Position numbers and translations under genes: made by a program. From assembly GCF_024298965.1 (NCBI RefSeq), contig NZ_CP085193.1, positions 5,456,001-5,520,000 on the forward strand: a stretch of DNA of 64,000 bases, given 5' to 3'. The stretch is from Streptomyces rapamycinicus NRRL 5491 (lineage in GTDB: Bacteria > Actinomycetota > Actinomycetes > Streptomycetales > Streptomycetaceae). A model generated the notes under the pieces. That model did no database searches and was not told where the DNA came from. It saw only the letters and a program-made list of their open reading frames with translations. This document shows positions 43,502 through 51,916 of the stretch, piece after piece (the first letter of the stretch is position 1; each line of letters opens with the position of its first letter).

Positions 43502-43716
43502 GTGCGCAAGCCTTGTCGAACCGGCCCCGCCGTCCCATCCGGGCAACCGGCCGACCCGCTCGGGGGAAAACCCCCGGGCGACTGCCATGAGCACCCTCCG
43601 CGCACGTAGCATTCGGGACACATTTCCCGGACCGGGACAACCTCTCACCGCCCCGGCCCGTCCAACCCCGTGAATCACCTGTCATCAACGGACAACAGAC
43701 CATTGGGGGCTCGACC

Positions 43717-44304
43717 ATGCGACGGTGGGGGACCGCACTCGCGGCGATGGCGCTCGCGGGCGGCGCGCTGGCGGCGACGGCGGGGGCGGCCGCGGCCGTC
43801 ACGCCGACCGCGGCCAAGGCGGCGACGACCTGTGAGACCGGCTGGGGCAGCGGCGAGAAGACGGCCCAGCCGGCGGGACACGCACCGCTGGGGGACATCA
43901 GGACGGGCCGGCACGCGTGCTACGACCGCATCGTGTTCGACGTGAAGGGGGCCACGGCCGCCGATCGCGTCGGCTACCGCGTGGGCTATGTGAACACCCT
44001 GTACCAGGACGGCTCGGGCGAGGAGATCCCGGTCCGCGGCGGCGCGATCCTGGACATCCATGTGTCCGCGCCGAGCTACGACCCGGGCAGCGGCGCGGAG
44101 TCGTACCCGGGGCGGGCGCGCAAGCCGCTGCCGGGCGTGGACGTCTCCGGCTACCAGACCTTCCGGGACACCCGCTTCGGCGCCAGCTTCGAGGGTGAGA
44201 CCCAGGTCGGCCTCGGGGTGCGGGCGCGGCTGCCGTTCCGGGCCTTCCAGACCGACGGGCATGTCGTGGTGGACGTGGCGCACTCCTGGAACGCGGTGCG
44301 CTGA
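43717..44304 (+). CDS. Secreted AMIN-like domain protein
   Basis: A 195-residue secreted protein: Ala-rich signal (about 1-35) and a C-terminal beta-domain of the AMIN-like family (CYDRIVFDVKGATAADRVGYRVGYV near 70; GGAILDIHVSAPSYD; PFRAFQTDGHVVVDVAHSW at the end). AMIN domains place enzymes at the cell wall, but the catalytic partner is absent here. The ATG follows a GGGGG site by seven bases. A terminator lies just after, and the next gene is a convergent wall peptidase, which fits a cell-envelope role without proving it. Confidence 0.75.
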   Translation: MRRWGTALAAMALAGGALAATAGAAAAVTPTAAKAATTCETGWGSGEKTAQPAGHAPLGDIRTGRHACYDRIVFDVKGATAADRVGYRVGYVNTLYQDGSGEEIPVRGGAILDIHVSAPSYDPGSGAESYPGRARKPLPGVDVSGYQTFRDTRFGASFEGETQVGLGVRARLPFRAFQTDGHVVVDVAHSWNAVR

Positions 44305-44327
44305 GCACGGCGCCGGGACGACGACAA

Positions 44328-44367
44328 GGGCCTGCCCCGCGGCCCGATGGGTTCGCGGGGCAGGCCC
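44328..44367. terminator. Bidirectional terminator
   Basis: GGGCCTGCCCCGC (44328-44340) and GCGGGGCAGGCCC (44355-44367) separate the convergent AMIN-like and carboxypeptidase genes. Confidence 0.75.
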
Positions 44368-44390
44368 CCTCGCTGTGCCGCGGGTGACGG

Positions 44391-45284
44391 CTACCTGCTG
44401 AAGCCGTAGTCCATCAGCTTCTTCGCGTCCTTTGTGCGGTTGTCCACCGAGGTGGAGGCGAGCACGGTGCCGATCATCGTCTTCCCGCTCCGGGTGGCGG
44501 CGAAGACCAGGCAGTACTTGGCCTCCGGACCCGAGCCGGTCTTGACGCCGATGGTGCCCGAGTAGCTGCCCAGCAGGTTGTTGGTGTTGGTCCACGACAT
44601 GTAGCGGTAGCCGCCGCTCTTCGTGGTCACCTTCTGCTTGGTCGACTTGGTCTTCACGACCGAGCGGAACGTGGAGTACTTCATCGCGCTGCTGGCCAGC
44701 TTGGTCAGATCGCGCGGCGTCGAGTAGTTGGCGCCGTGCCCGATGCCGTCGAACGAGTCGAAGTGGGTGTTCGTCAGCCCGAGGGACTTGGCGGTGGTGT
44801 TCATCTTCCCGATGAACGACTTCACCCGCGCGGCCCGGGTGGAGCCGGTGCCGAACTTGTCCGCCAGCGCGTACGCCGCGTCACAGCCGGACGGCAGCAT
44901 CAGCCCGTACAGCAACTGGCGGACGGTGACCTTGTCGCCGACGATCAGCTTGGCCGACGAGGCCCAGTTGTTGTCGACGATGTAGTCGCTGTACGCCTTC
45001 TGGACCGTGACCTTGGCGTCCAGGTTCAGGTTCGGCTGCGCGAGCACCACCCGGGCGGTCATGATCTTGGTGGTGGAGCCGGTGGAAAGACGGCCGTCCG
45101 CGGCCTTGGTGAACAGGCTCTTCCCCGTGGCGTTGTTCATCACGAACCCGCCCTTGGCGGCGATCGTGGGACTTGCGGTCGTCGCGGCCTGCGCGGAGGC
45201 GGTGAACGCCCCCGCCGCCAGCACGGCTCCAGCGGTGATCGTGACCGCGGAAACGCGACGTAGACCCTTCATGCCGGTTTTCAA
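44391..45284 (-). CDS. D-alanyl-D-alanine carboxypeptidase (S11 penicillin-binding protein)
   Basis: A 297-residue secreted serine peptidase that trims the terminal D-Ala from peptidoglycan stem peptides. A signal peptide spans residues 1-37. The active-site serine is in STGSTTKIMTA (SxxK), the second motif is LPSGCDAAYALADK (S-x-C, where most family members have S-x-N) and the third is GVKTGSGP (KTG). The TTG start at 45284 has GGAG nine bases upstream; the ATG four codons later has no ribosome site. No C-terminal anchor is present, so it is probably released or wall-bound. Confidence 0.9.
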   Translation of the reverse strand: MKTGMKGLRRVSAVTITAGAVLAAGAFTASAQAATTASPTIAAKGGFVMNNATGKSLFTKAADGRLSTGSTTKIMTARVVLAQPNLNLDAKVTVQKAYSDYIVDNNWASSAKLIVGDKVTVRQLLYGLMLPSGCDAAYALADKFGTGSTRAARVKSFIGKMNTTAKSLGLTNTHFDSFDGIGHGANYSTPRDLTKLASSAMKYSTFRSVVKTKSTKQKVTTKSGGYRYMSWTNTNNLLGSYSGTIGVKTGSGPEAKYCLVFAATRSGKTMIGTVLASTSVDNRTKDAKKLMDYGFSR

Positions 45285-45469
45285 CGTAAATATCTCCAAA
45301 TGAACCTTATGTGCGGCCGCATCGTACGGTCGCTCACCGATGAGACGCGGGAGAGGGGTCGATAGATGTGCCTCTCTGCCGAGATTTCCAGGAAATTTCC
45401 CGGGCTGTACGCCTGGCGCCCCCGGCCACGGGGGGCGAGGAGGAACCGCGCAGAGAGTGCGGTTCACCG

Positions 45470-46837
45470 TCACATGACGTGATGCGTGGATCGAGGCTCA
45501 GCGTTGGCGGTCGCCGGTTCGGCCAGAGCAGCGGATTCGTGGAGGGCCAGGCCATGCGTCTCCGGGGCCCATCGCATCGAGATGCCTGCTCCGAGCAGGG
45601 TGATGGCCGCTGCCACGAGCATCGTCGGGCCGATTCCCCACGAGGTCAGGGCGAGCGGGACGAGATAGGTACCGATCGCCGCGCCGATCCTGCTCAGCGA
45701 CGAGGCGAGGCCGACAGCGGTTCCCCGAACTTCGGTGGGGAACAGTTCGTTCGGGTAGATCCACTGGAGGTTTTGGGCGCCTCCGATGAGGACGGCGTAG
45801 GCGGCGAACAAGATAATGATCACGGCGGCGGGGGCGGAGGGGAACAGGCCGAGCACCAGAAGTGCCAGACCGGACCAGGTGAAACTGTGGATGATCAGGG
45901 CCCGCCGGCCCATGCGGTTGATGACCACCATGGCGAGGACACAGCCGACCACGAAGAAGACCGTGATCAGGGCCGAGCCGATGTTGGCCAGGTGGCCGTT
46001 GAGGTGGAGCGCGCCGAGGATGCGGGGTCCGAAGGCATACACCGCGAACAGCGGCACGATCGAGCATGTCCAAAAGGCACTGACGAACAGCATGCGTCCG
46101 ACGTAGCCGGACCGCCACAGCAGCATCAGGCCGACGCTCTCGTGCTCTTCTTCGGGCAGGTCAGAAATGCTGGCCTGGTCGCCGAACACCTTGCGCATCA
46201 CGGCATTGGCCTCGTCGACGCGCCCCTTCTTGGCCAACCAGCGCGGGGACTCGGGAGTGCCCAGCCGAAGCAGCACGATGAGGAGGGCAGGCAACGCGGC
46301 GCTGGCAAGCATCCACCGCCAGCCGGTGCCGTCGACGGTCAACAGGGCTTCGCCGACGACATAGGCGGTCGCCGCGCCGACGAACCACATCACCATCAGG
46401 CCGCCGAGGAGCGGGCCTCGGTAGCGGCGCGGCGTGAACTCGGCCAGGAGCGAGGTGGCGATCGGGTAGTCGGCGCCCACGGCCATGCCGATCAGCAGGC
46501 GCAGGACGAACAGCCATACCGGATCGGTGGCCCAGAACTGCGCCACCGAGCATCCGATGATGGCGATCAGATCGATGGTGTACAACACCTGCCTGCCGAA
46601 CTTGTCGGTCAGGTATCCGCCGAGGAAGGCGCCGAAGAAGATGCCTATGAGGGCGGAAGCGCCGATCAGCCCCAGGGCGGCGTCGGAGAGATGCATCTGC
46701 GGCCCCAGTTGCACGATGGCAACGCCCACGACGCTCAGGATGTAGCCGTCGAGGAAGGGGCCTCCGGAGGAGTACAGGGCGAGTTTCCTGTGGAATCCGT
46801 TCAGCGGCGCATCGTCCAGGACGCTTGATGTTGTCAT
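45470..46837 (-). CDS. MFS transporter, sugar-porter-like
   Basis: A 455-residue, 12-helix major facilitator. The family A motif appears as GGYLTDKFGRQVLYTIDL between helices 2 and 3, with PESPRWLAKKGRVDEA before the central loop and VINRMGRRAL between helices 8 and 9. LVAFTPRRYRG-type sequence (here LLAEFTPRRYRGPLLGG) places it with sugar/aromatic acid porters. ATG 46837 has AGGAG six bases upstream. It is the last gene of a minus-strand series behind relics of catabolic genes, so it probably imported the compound that the dehydratase cluster once degraded. The substrate is unknown. Confidence 0.88.
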   Translation of the reverse strand: MTTSSVLDDAPLNGFHRKLALYSSGGPFLDGYILSVVGVAIVQLGPQMHLSDAALGLIGASALIGIFFGAFLGGYLTDKFGRQVLYTIDLIAIIGCSVAQFWATDPVWLFVLRLLIGMAVGADYPIATSLLAEFTPRRYRGPLLGGLMVMWFVGAATAYVVGEALLTVDGTGWRWMLASAALPALLIVLLRLGTPESPRWLAKKGRVDEANAVMRKVFGDQASISDLPEEEHESVGLMLLWRSGYVGRMLFVSAFWTCSIVPLFAVYAFGPRILGALHLNGHLANIGSALITVFFVVGCVLAMVVINRMGRRALIIHSFTWSGLALLVLGLFPSAPAAVIIILFAAYAVLIGGAQNLQWIYPNELFPTEVRGTAVGLASSLSRIGAAIGTYLVPLALTSWGIGPTMLVAAAITLLGAGISMRWAPETHGLALHESAALAEPATANAEPRSTHHVM

Positions 46838-46999
46838 GGGGAACTCCTGTGCTGTTGCCGGGCGAGGAAGCCCGATCGGGCCGGGAGGAGGTGAGTGTGG
46901 TGCGGATGCGGCTCTCTTCGTGGCGCCTCGTGGCACCAGTCAGGAGGCTGAGGAAGTTCGGTCACCGTCGCCGTCCGCCCAGCGCGGAGAGGACGCGCC

Positions 47000-47200
47000 C
47001 ATTGCGGAGAGGACGCGCCCATTGCGGAGATGACGCCGGTGTTCTCACGACCGGGCTTCACACCGGCCGGCACTTCGCCGGTCTCGGCGACAACCTCGGG
47101 CAAGCCGTCGGGGACGTACCCCGTCGACGCGGGCAGCTCGTGTTCCCCGATGCTGTCGACGATGGAGGTGTCGGCGCGTTGGGCGGTGCGGGGACCCGGA
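47000..47200 (-). pseudogene. Possible ornithine-cyclodeaminase-family relic
   Basis: On the minus strand the frame reads ADTSIVDSIGEHELPAS, then GLPEVVAETGEVPAGVKPGR and TGVISAMG. The E-x-G-E-x-x-A-G-x-K-P-G-R core resembles the C-terminal part of ornithine cyclodeaminase/mu-crystallin enzymes. No start, NAD-binding domain or downstream continuation is seen, so if real this is a short fossil. The neighbouring region 46838-47475 otherwise contains only the 18-bp repeat array. Confidence 0.3.
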
Positions 47201-47328
47201 AGTGTGTTCAGGTCGCACGGGAGGAACGTCAGGTGTCAGGGGCAGCGGCGCTGTCCCGAGACGTACAGCAGGTCACCTGGTGTCCGCGACGGCCGATCGC
47301 GCACCACCGCGGCGTGCGGGAACGCTCC

Positions 47329-47447
47329 TACGCGACGTGCTCGACGTACGCGACGTGCTCGACGTACGCGACGTGCTCGACGTACGCGACGTGCTCGACG
47401 TACGCGACGTGCTCGACGTACGCGACGTGCTCGACGTACGCGACGTT
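47329..47447. repeat. 18-bp tandem repeat, six full units plus 11 bp
   Basis: TACGCGACGTGCTCGACG is repeated head to tail without variation: full units start at 47329, 47347, 47365, 47383, 47401 and 47419, with a partial unit at 47437-47447. Each junction makes a CGACGTACGCG stretch with local self-complementarity (CGTACG). Read through it gives RDVLDV or YATCST repeats, but no convincing gene contains it. Confidence 0.9.
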
Positions 47448-47489
47448 TGCTGTGGTCACAGTGGCCTTGCAGGCTTCACTGGGGTAAGT

Positions 47490-47919
47490 GGGGTAACGCT
47501 CGCCGGGGCCGCTGCGTCGGAAGTGCCCGCGCCCCGCCTCCCGGATGCGGTCGACGAACTACGGCGGGACGACCAGTGCCGCGTCCGCACCGACCGCCCG
47601 GGTCGCGAGGGAGGCCGCCAAGGTTCCGCCGGTGCGGATTCCGCTGGGGCCCCGGGCGAGTTGGGCGTCCGGGCCGACGGCGTCGCCGGTCCAGGGCGCG
47701 CAGCCGCGTCTTCTCCTCCTGATCCAGCCGCGTCTTCTCGTTCCGTTCGGGGGCCCGGACCTCGCCGGTCGAGCCTTCGACGAGAACGCCATCGGCACCC
47801 TTGCCGAGGAGATGCCCCCCGTGCTCGACAAAGACCTCCTCGTCGATCTCGCCGGATGGGTGGAACGGCGTGACGGCGGCGACGATCGAGCCGCTCGGTG
47901 CGGGATTGCTGTTGTTCAT
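47490..47919 (-). pseudogene. DapA/DHDPS-family aldolase relic
   Basis: ATG 47919 begins MNNSNPAPSGSIVAAVTPF and continues VFVEHGGHLLGKGADGVLVEGSTGE, the N-terminal strand and GSTGE phosphate-site motif of dihydrodipicolinate-synthase-like aldolases. After that the sequence shifts; a second frame has AASLATRAVGADAALVVPP followed by a stop where the family continues PYY. Only about 120 of about 300 codons remain. It lies 77 bp after the GntR gene, where the aldolase would be expected in a sugar-acid operon. Confidence 0.7.
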
Positions 47920-47996
47920 GGTGGCGAACCCTTTCCAGGCGGCGATGCCCGATCCGGCAGCTGGGGGCGGCGCGGGCCGGACCGGCACAGCCCGCC

Positions 47997-48665
47997 CTAG
48001 TGGCCGTCGTCTGCCGACGGTTCGGGGAATCCGAGCACCGAGCTCCGGTTCTCCTCGATATGGCCGAGCATGGTCGTGCGGAATCGCTTCGCGTCGCGCC
48101 TCTCGAGCGCGTCGATGATCGGCCAGTGCGAGTCGCTCACCGACAGGCTCAAGGCGAAGGTCCGGTCACCGATCGACTGGAACAGCATCAGCTTGCCACT
48201 CAGGATGGTCCAGGTGCGCCTCGCGGTGTCGGTCGAGGCGATGTCCATCAGGTCCCGGTGGAACTGGAAGTCCAGGCTCACCATGTCGACGAACTCCCGG
48301 TCCTGTTCCGCCCGTCGCATGCGTTCGGTGACATCACGCAGGTGGCCGATCTGTTTGGGGGTGATGACCTCGCACAGGTCTTCGGCGGCCATCGTCTCCA
48401 GCAGCTCGCGGATGGCGAGCGCCGCGAGCGCTTCCCGCTGGTCGACCTCCACGACGCGCGCTCCGCGCTGCGGGATGAGCGTGATCATCCCTTCCTGCGC
48501 GAGCTGGCGGAGTGCCTCCCGGATGGGCCCGCGGGAGAGGTTCAGGGTCCGCGAGATCGACACCTCGTTGAGGCGTTCGCCGGGCTGGAAGTCGCCGTTC
48601 AGGATGGCCTGTCGCAGCGTGTCCGCCACCGATTCGAACAGCAGCTTGTGCTCGACCTTGCGCAT
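47997..48665 (-). CDS. GntR/FadR-family regulator (FCD domain)
   Basis: A 222-residue repressor with an N-terminal winged helix (residues 8-70; LRQAILNGDFQPGERLNEVSISRTLNLSRGPIREALRQLAQEG) and a C-terminal FCD domain (about 80-210) whose three candidate metal/ligand histidines sit in DFQFHRDLMD, the SDSHWPIIDAL helix and TMLGHIEENR. FCD regulators often answer to sugar acids or their breakdown products. The start at ATG 48665 is preceded by GAGAGG. It follows the dehydratase gene by 35 bp, so it probably controls this operon. Confidence 0.88.
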   Translation of the reverse strand: MRKVEHKLLFESVADTLRQAILNGDFQPGERLNEVSISRTLNLSRGPIREALRQLAQEGMITLIPQRGARVVEVDQREALAALAIRELLETMAAEDLCEVITPKQIGHLRDVTERMRRAEQDREFVDMVSLDFQFHRDLMDIASTDTARRTWTILSGKLMLFQSIGDRTFALSLSVSDSHWPIIDALERRDAKRFRTTMLGHIEENRSSVLGFPEPSADDGH

Positions 48666-48700
48666 CACCGCACCGTGCCTCTCCTCGTCCCGCCCGCCTG

Positions 48701-50344
48701 TCACTGGTTCGTTGTGACGGCGCCATCACATGCTTCCGATACCGACCGTGCGTAGCGTGCCAACACGCCCTTCTCCGGGACCTGACGGCCGGGCGACGGC
48801 GTGCGGGCCCGCAGGGTCGCCTCGTCGACGTCGATGTCGAGCCGTCCGTCAACAAGATCGATCGAGACCTGGTCGCCCTCCCGGACGAAGGCGATGGGCC
48901 CGCCGGAGGCCGCCTCCGGGCAGACGTAGCCGATGGCCGCGCCGTGCGAAGCGCCGGAGAACCGGCCGTCCGTGATCAGTACGACGGTCTCGGCCAGCCC
49001 CATGCCGACGATGGCCGCGGTCGCGCCCAGCATCTCACGGAAGCCGGGGCCACCCCGGGGGCCCTCATTGCGGATCACCACCACGTCGCCGGAATGGATC
49101 CGGCCGCCGTGGATGGCGACGATCGCGTCCTCCTCGTTCTCGAACACCTTGGCCGGGCCCGTGTGGCGCAGCAACTGAGCCGGAACGCCACCGCTTTTGA
49201 CAATGGCGCCACTCGGGGCGAGCGAGCCGCGCAGCACGGTCAGCCCGCCCGTCGTGTCCAGCGGCTCGTCCAGCGGCGCGATCACGCCCTCGGTCCAGCC
49301 CGGGTCGGCGTCGGCGACCGGGCGGATCCGCGCACTGTCCTCCAGTAGCGGGGCCAGCTCGCGCAGGAGCGCCTGCACACCCCCGGCCCGGTGGAACTGC
49401 GGCAGCGAGACCTCGCCGGACGGGCGCAGCTTGACCAGCGTCGGCGTGCTGGCGGCGAGCGACCCGAAGTCGTGCCAGTCGAACTTCACCCCCGCCTCGT
49501 GCGCGATCGCCGGCAGGTGCAGCGAGATGTTCGTCGAGCCGCACACTGCCAGGGCCACCCGGGCCGCGTTCCGGATCGCCTCGGAGGTGACGACCTGGTC
49601 GATCGTGAGCTCCTTCTCGAGCAGGGAGACGATCTCGCGCCCGCTGGCGTAGGCGATCCGCAGGTGCTCGGCGCTGCCTGCCACGACGCTGCCCGCACCC
49701 GGGAGCGACAGGCCCATCGCCTCGGCGCACAGTGCCATCGTGTTGCCGGTGTACGCGCTCGCACCGCCCCCGGCGCCGGGCATCTGCGCCAGCTCGAGGC
49801 GGGCGAGCTGGGCCGCGTCGATCTCGCCGGCGTGCACGCGGCCGATACCCTCGAACACGGTCTCCCAGGAGAGCTCCTCCCCGTCGAGGACTCCGGTCTC
49901 GGTGGTGCCCGCGTAGACGTAGACGGTCGGCAACTCGCAGCGCAGTGCCCCCATGAGCATGCCAGGGGTCACCTTGTCGCCACCGGCGATCACGACCAGC
50001 GCGTCGAACGCGTGCGCCTGGACCATCAGCTCCACGGAGTCCGCGATCGTCTCCCGGGCAGGCAGGACATAGCGCATCCCCTCGCTGGCCTCGCTGAGGA
50101 CGTCGGTCGCGTGGATGACCCCGAACTCCATCGGGGTCGCGCCCGCCGCAAGCACCCCGTCCTTGACCCGGCGGGCGACCCGCTCGAGGTGGACATTTTC
50201 GGCGGCGATCTCGTTCCATGCACAGGCCACGGCGACCAGGGGGCGCCGCAGCTCCTCCTCGGTGCGTCCGGTTCCGTAGAACCACGACCGGGCGAACGCA
50301 CGGTCGGTGCCCTGGTACCGGACCCAGCTGCGGCGCGAATTCAT
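48701..50344 (-). CDS. IlvD/Edd-family dehydratase lacking the Fe-S cysteines
   Basis: A 547-residue protein of the dihydroxy-acid / sugar-acid dehydratase family, recognisable from GGDKVTPGMLMGALRCELPTVYVY, AYTGNTMALCAEAMGLSLPGAG, HTGPAKVFENEEDA and the C-terminal TDGRFSGASHGAAIGYVCPEA. By eye all three cluster ligands are replaced: Glu49 where the family has PCN, Gly122 in GGDK (normally GCDK) and Gly194 in GAGGGASAYTGNTM (normally GACGGMYTANTM). Other cysteines exist but not at these positions. ATG 50344 is preferred; GTG 50359 is possible. It heads a minus-strand operon with the FadR regulator, facing a HAD gene and a kinase. The sugar-acid substrate and even the catalytic metal are open. 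Confidence 0.85.
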   Translation of the reverse strand: MNSRRSWVRYQGTDRAFARSWFYGTGRTEEELRRPLVAVACAWNEIAAENVHLERVARRVKDGVLAAGATPMEFGVIHATDVLSEASEGMRYVLPARETIADSVELMVQAHAFDALVVIAGGDKVTPGMLMGALRCELPTVYVYAGTTETGVLDGEELSWETVFEGIGRVHAGEIDAAQLARLELAQMPGAGGGASAYTGNTMALCAEAMGLSLPGAGSVVAGSAEHLRIAYASGREIVSLLEKELTIDQVVTSEAIRNAARVALAVCGSTNISLHLPAIAHEAGVKFDWHDFGSLAASTPTLVKLRPSGEVSLPQFHRAGGVQALLRELAPLLEDSARIRPVADADPGWTEGVIAPLDEPLDTTGGLTVLRGSLAPSGAIVKSGGVPAQLLRHTGPAKVFENEEDAIVAIHGGRIHSGDVVVIRNEGPRGGPGFREMLGATAAIVGMGLAETVVLITDGRFSGASHGAAIGYVCPEAASGGPIAFVREGDQVSIDLVDGRLDIDVDEATLRARTPSPGRQVPEKGVLARYARSVSEACDGAVTTNQ

Positions 50345-50388
50345 CGGCTCCGTCTCCACTTCGTCAAGGCGTCAATCACTGTCCGACG

Positions 50389-50417
50389 ACGCTAGGAGTG
50401 GACATGGAAAATGTCAA
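50389..50417 (-). promoter_or_regulatory. Sigma-70-type promoter of the dehydratase operon
   Basis: On the minus strand TTGACA (50417-50412) and TAGCGT (50394-50389) are separated by exactly 17 bp, about 45 bp before the dehydratase ATG. The AT-rich segment just upstream (50418-50441) is the likely binding region for the FadR-type regulator and is shared with the divergent HAD gene. Confidence 0.65.
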
Positions 50418-50483
50418 CACTTTACTTTTTACAGCCGGGGCACGCAGAATCGCCCCCCAACCGATGACGCATATGGGAGAGCC

Positions 50484-51167
50484 ATGCCGCCCCTGCACGA
50501 CGTTGACACGATCGTCTTCGACATCCTGGGCACCCTCGTGGACGACACCGCGGGCCTGCGCGCCGCCCTGGCCGAGCTTGTCCCCGACCCCGGGCGGGTC
50601 GACGACCTGGTCACACTCTGGGGTCGCCACATCTCCACCGAGCACCGCCGGATCGTCGACCTCGAGCGGGCCTATGTGCCCGGCGCGGTGCTGGACCGCG
50701 AGGCCGCGCAGGTGGTCGTCGACGCCACGGGTCTGTCCGACCCGGCCGTCGTCGACACGCTGGTCCGCGCCGCCCGGCAGCGGCCCGCCTGGCCGGACTC
50801 CGCGGACGCGCTGGCCCGGCTCGGCGCCGACCACGAGCTGATCGGCCTGTCCAACGCGGATGTGACGGCACTGCTGCGGATGAACGCGGCCGCCGGTCTG
50901 CGCTGGCACACTGCGCTGTCCACACAGGCCGTCGGCACCTACAAGCCCGACCCGGCCGTGTACCAACTGGCGATCGACTGCGCGGGCGGGTCCCCGGACC
51001 GGATGCTGATGGTTGCCGCGCACGCCTGGGACCTGCGCGGCGCGCAGGCGATCGGCCTGCGTACCGCCTACCTCGAGCGGCCCGGCGGCGACCCGCCCGC
51101 CGCCGGGGACCGGTTCGACATGCACCTGGGCTCGCTCGCCGAGCTGACTGGCACCCCGCGCCCCTGA
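50484..51167 (+). CDS. HAD hydrolase, haloacid dehalogenase type II-like
   Basis: A 227-residue HAD enzyme. Motif I is VFDILGTLVDD with the nucleophile Asp11 or so, motif II GLSNADV, motif III TYKPDPAVYQ (Lys) and motif IV AAHAWDLRGAQAIGL. The last form (AAHxWDxxGA) is typical of the 2-haloacid dehalogenase subgroup, though many relatives are phosphatases. ATG 50484 has GGGAGA upstream. It is divergent from the dehydratase and followed by the kinase, so a sugar phosphate substrate is as likely as a halo-acid. Confidence 0.85.
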   Translation: MPPLHDVDTIVFDILGTLVDDTAGLRAALAELVPDPGRVDDLVTLWGRHISTEHRRIVDLERAYVPGAVLDREAAQVVVDATGLSDPAVVDTLVRAARQRPAWPDSADALARLGADHELIGLSNADVTALLRMNAAAGLRWHTALSTQAVGTYKPDPAVYQLAIDCAGGSPDRMLMVAAHAWDLRGAQAIGLRTAYLERPGGDPPAAGDRFDMHLGSLAELTGTPRP

Positions 51168-51295
51168 CGTGATCCGGAGCCGCTGGGGGGGTCGTCACGA
51201 CCCCGTCGGCCGGCTGCGATGTGCAGCAGGGACGAAGGCGAAAAGAGGGGAAGCTCACCACGACAGAATCTCCGAAACCGCCGAAAGCACCCGCC

Positions 51296-51916
51296 ATGAC
51301 TCCCCAGCAACTCCTTGAGCGTGCCCAGCGCCTGGCCGACGCAGGCGGCCGCCGCCTGCTCGGCATCGCCGGACCGCCCGGGGCCGGTAAGACCACCCTC
51401 GCCGCGTACCTGGTCGACGCCCTCGGCGCCGACCGGGCCGCCCTGGTGCCGATGGACGGCTTCCACCTCGCCGACGCCGAACTGCGCCGACTCGGCCTGA
51501 TCAGCCGCAAGGGCGCACCGGAGACCTTCGACCCGTACGGCTACACCGCACTGCTGCGGCGGCTGCGGGCGCCGCGCACCGGGGAGGTCGTCTACGCGCC
51601 GGGGTTCGACCGCGAGCTCGAGCAGCCGGTCGCGGGCTCCATCCCGGTAGCGCCGGAGATCCCGCTGGTGATCACCGAGGGGAACTACCTGCTGCTCGAC
51701 GAGGCGCCCTGGCTCCCGGTCCGCGAACTGCTGGACGAGACCTGGTGGGTCGACCTGGACACCGAGGAGCGGGTGCGCCGGCTGATCGACCGCCATGAGC
51801 GGTTCGGCAAGCCGCGCGAGGAGGCCGAGCGCTTCGTCCTCAGCTCCGACGAGGCCAACGCCCGGCTGGTCGCCCCCGGGCGGGCGGCCGCCGACTTCGT
51901 GGTCGGGGACCGATGA
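51296..51916 (+). CDS. P-loop nucleoside/sugar kinase family protein
   Basis: A 206-residue kinase of the uridine kinase / phosphoribulokinase-like group. Walker A is GIAGPPGAGKTTLA (residues 22-35), the substrate loop PMDGFHLADAELRR follows, then ETFDPYGYTALLRRLR and EGNYLLLDEAPW with the Walker B-like strand. Related proteins act on fructose or other sugars in catabolic clusters. ATG 51296 lacks a good ribosome site, and GTG/TTG alternatives upstream are not convincing. Its stop overlaps the start of the symporter stump, so it was once coupled to an uptake gene. Confidence 0.8.
   Translation: MTPQQLLERAQRLADAGGRRLLGIAGPPGAGKTTLAAYLVDALGADRAALVPMDGFHLADAELRRLGLISRKGAPETFDPYGYTALLRRLRAPRTGEVVYAPGFDRELEQPVAGSIPVAPEIPLVITEGNYLLLDEAPWLPVRELLDETWWVDLDTEERVRRLIDRHERFGKPREEAERFVLSSDEANARLVAPGRAAADFVVGDR

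Noticed and set aside
47329..47447. 18-bp repeat considered as a CRISPR array
   Set aside because: Units are directly joined with no spacers and no cas genes are present.
46825..47487. Plus-strand frame with YATCST repeats as a possible repeat protein
   Set aside because: Its front overlaps the MFS start antisense and has no ribosome site or recognisable domain; the repeats reflect the 18-bp DNA unit.
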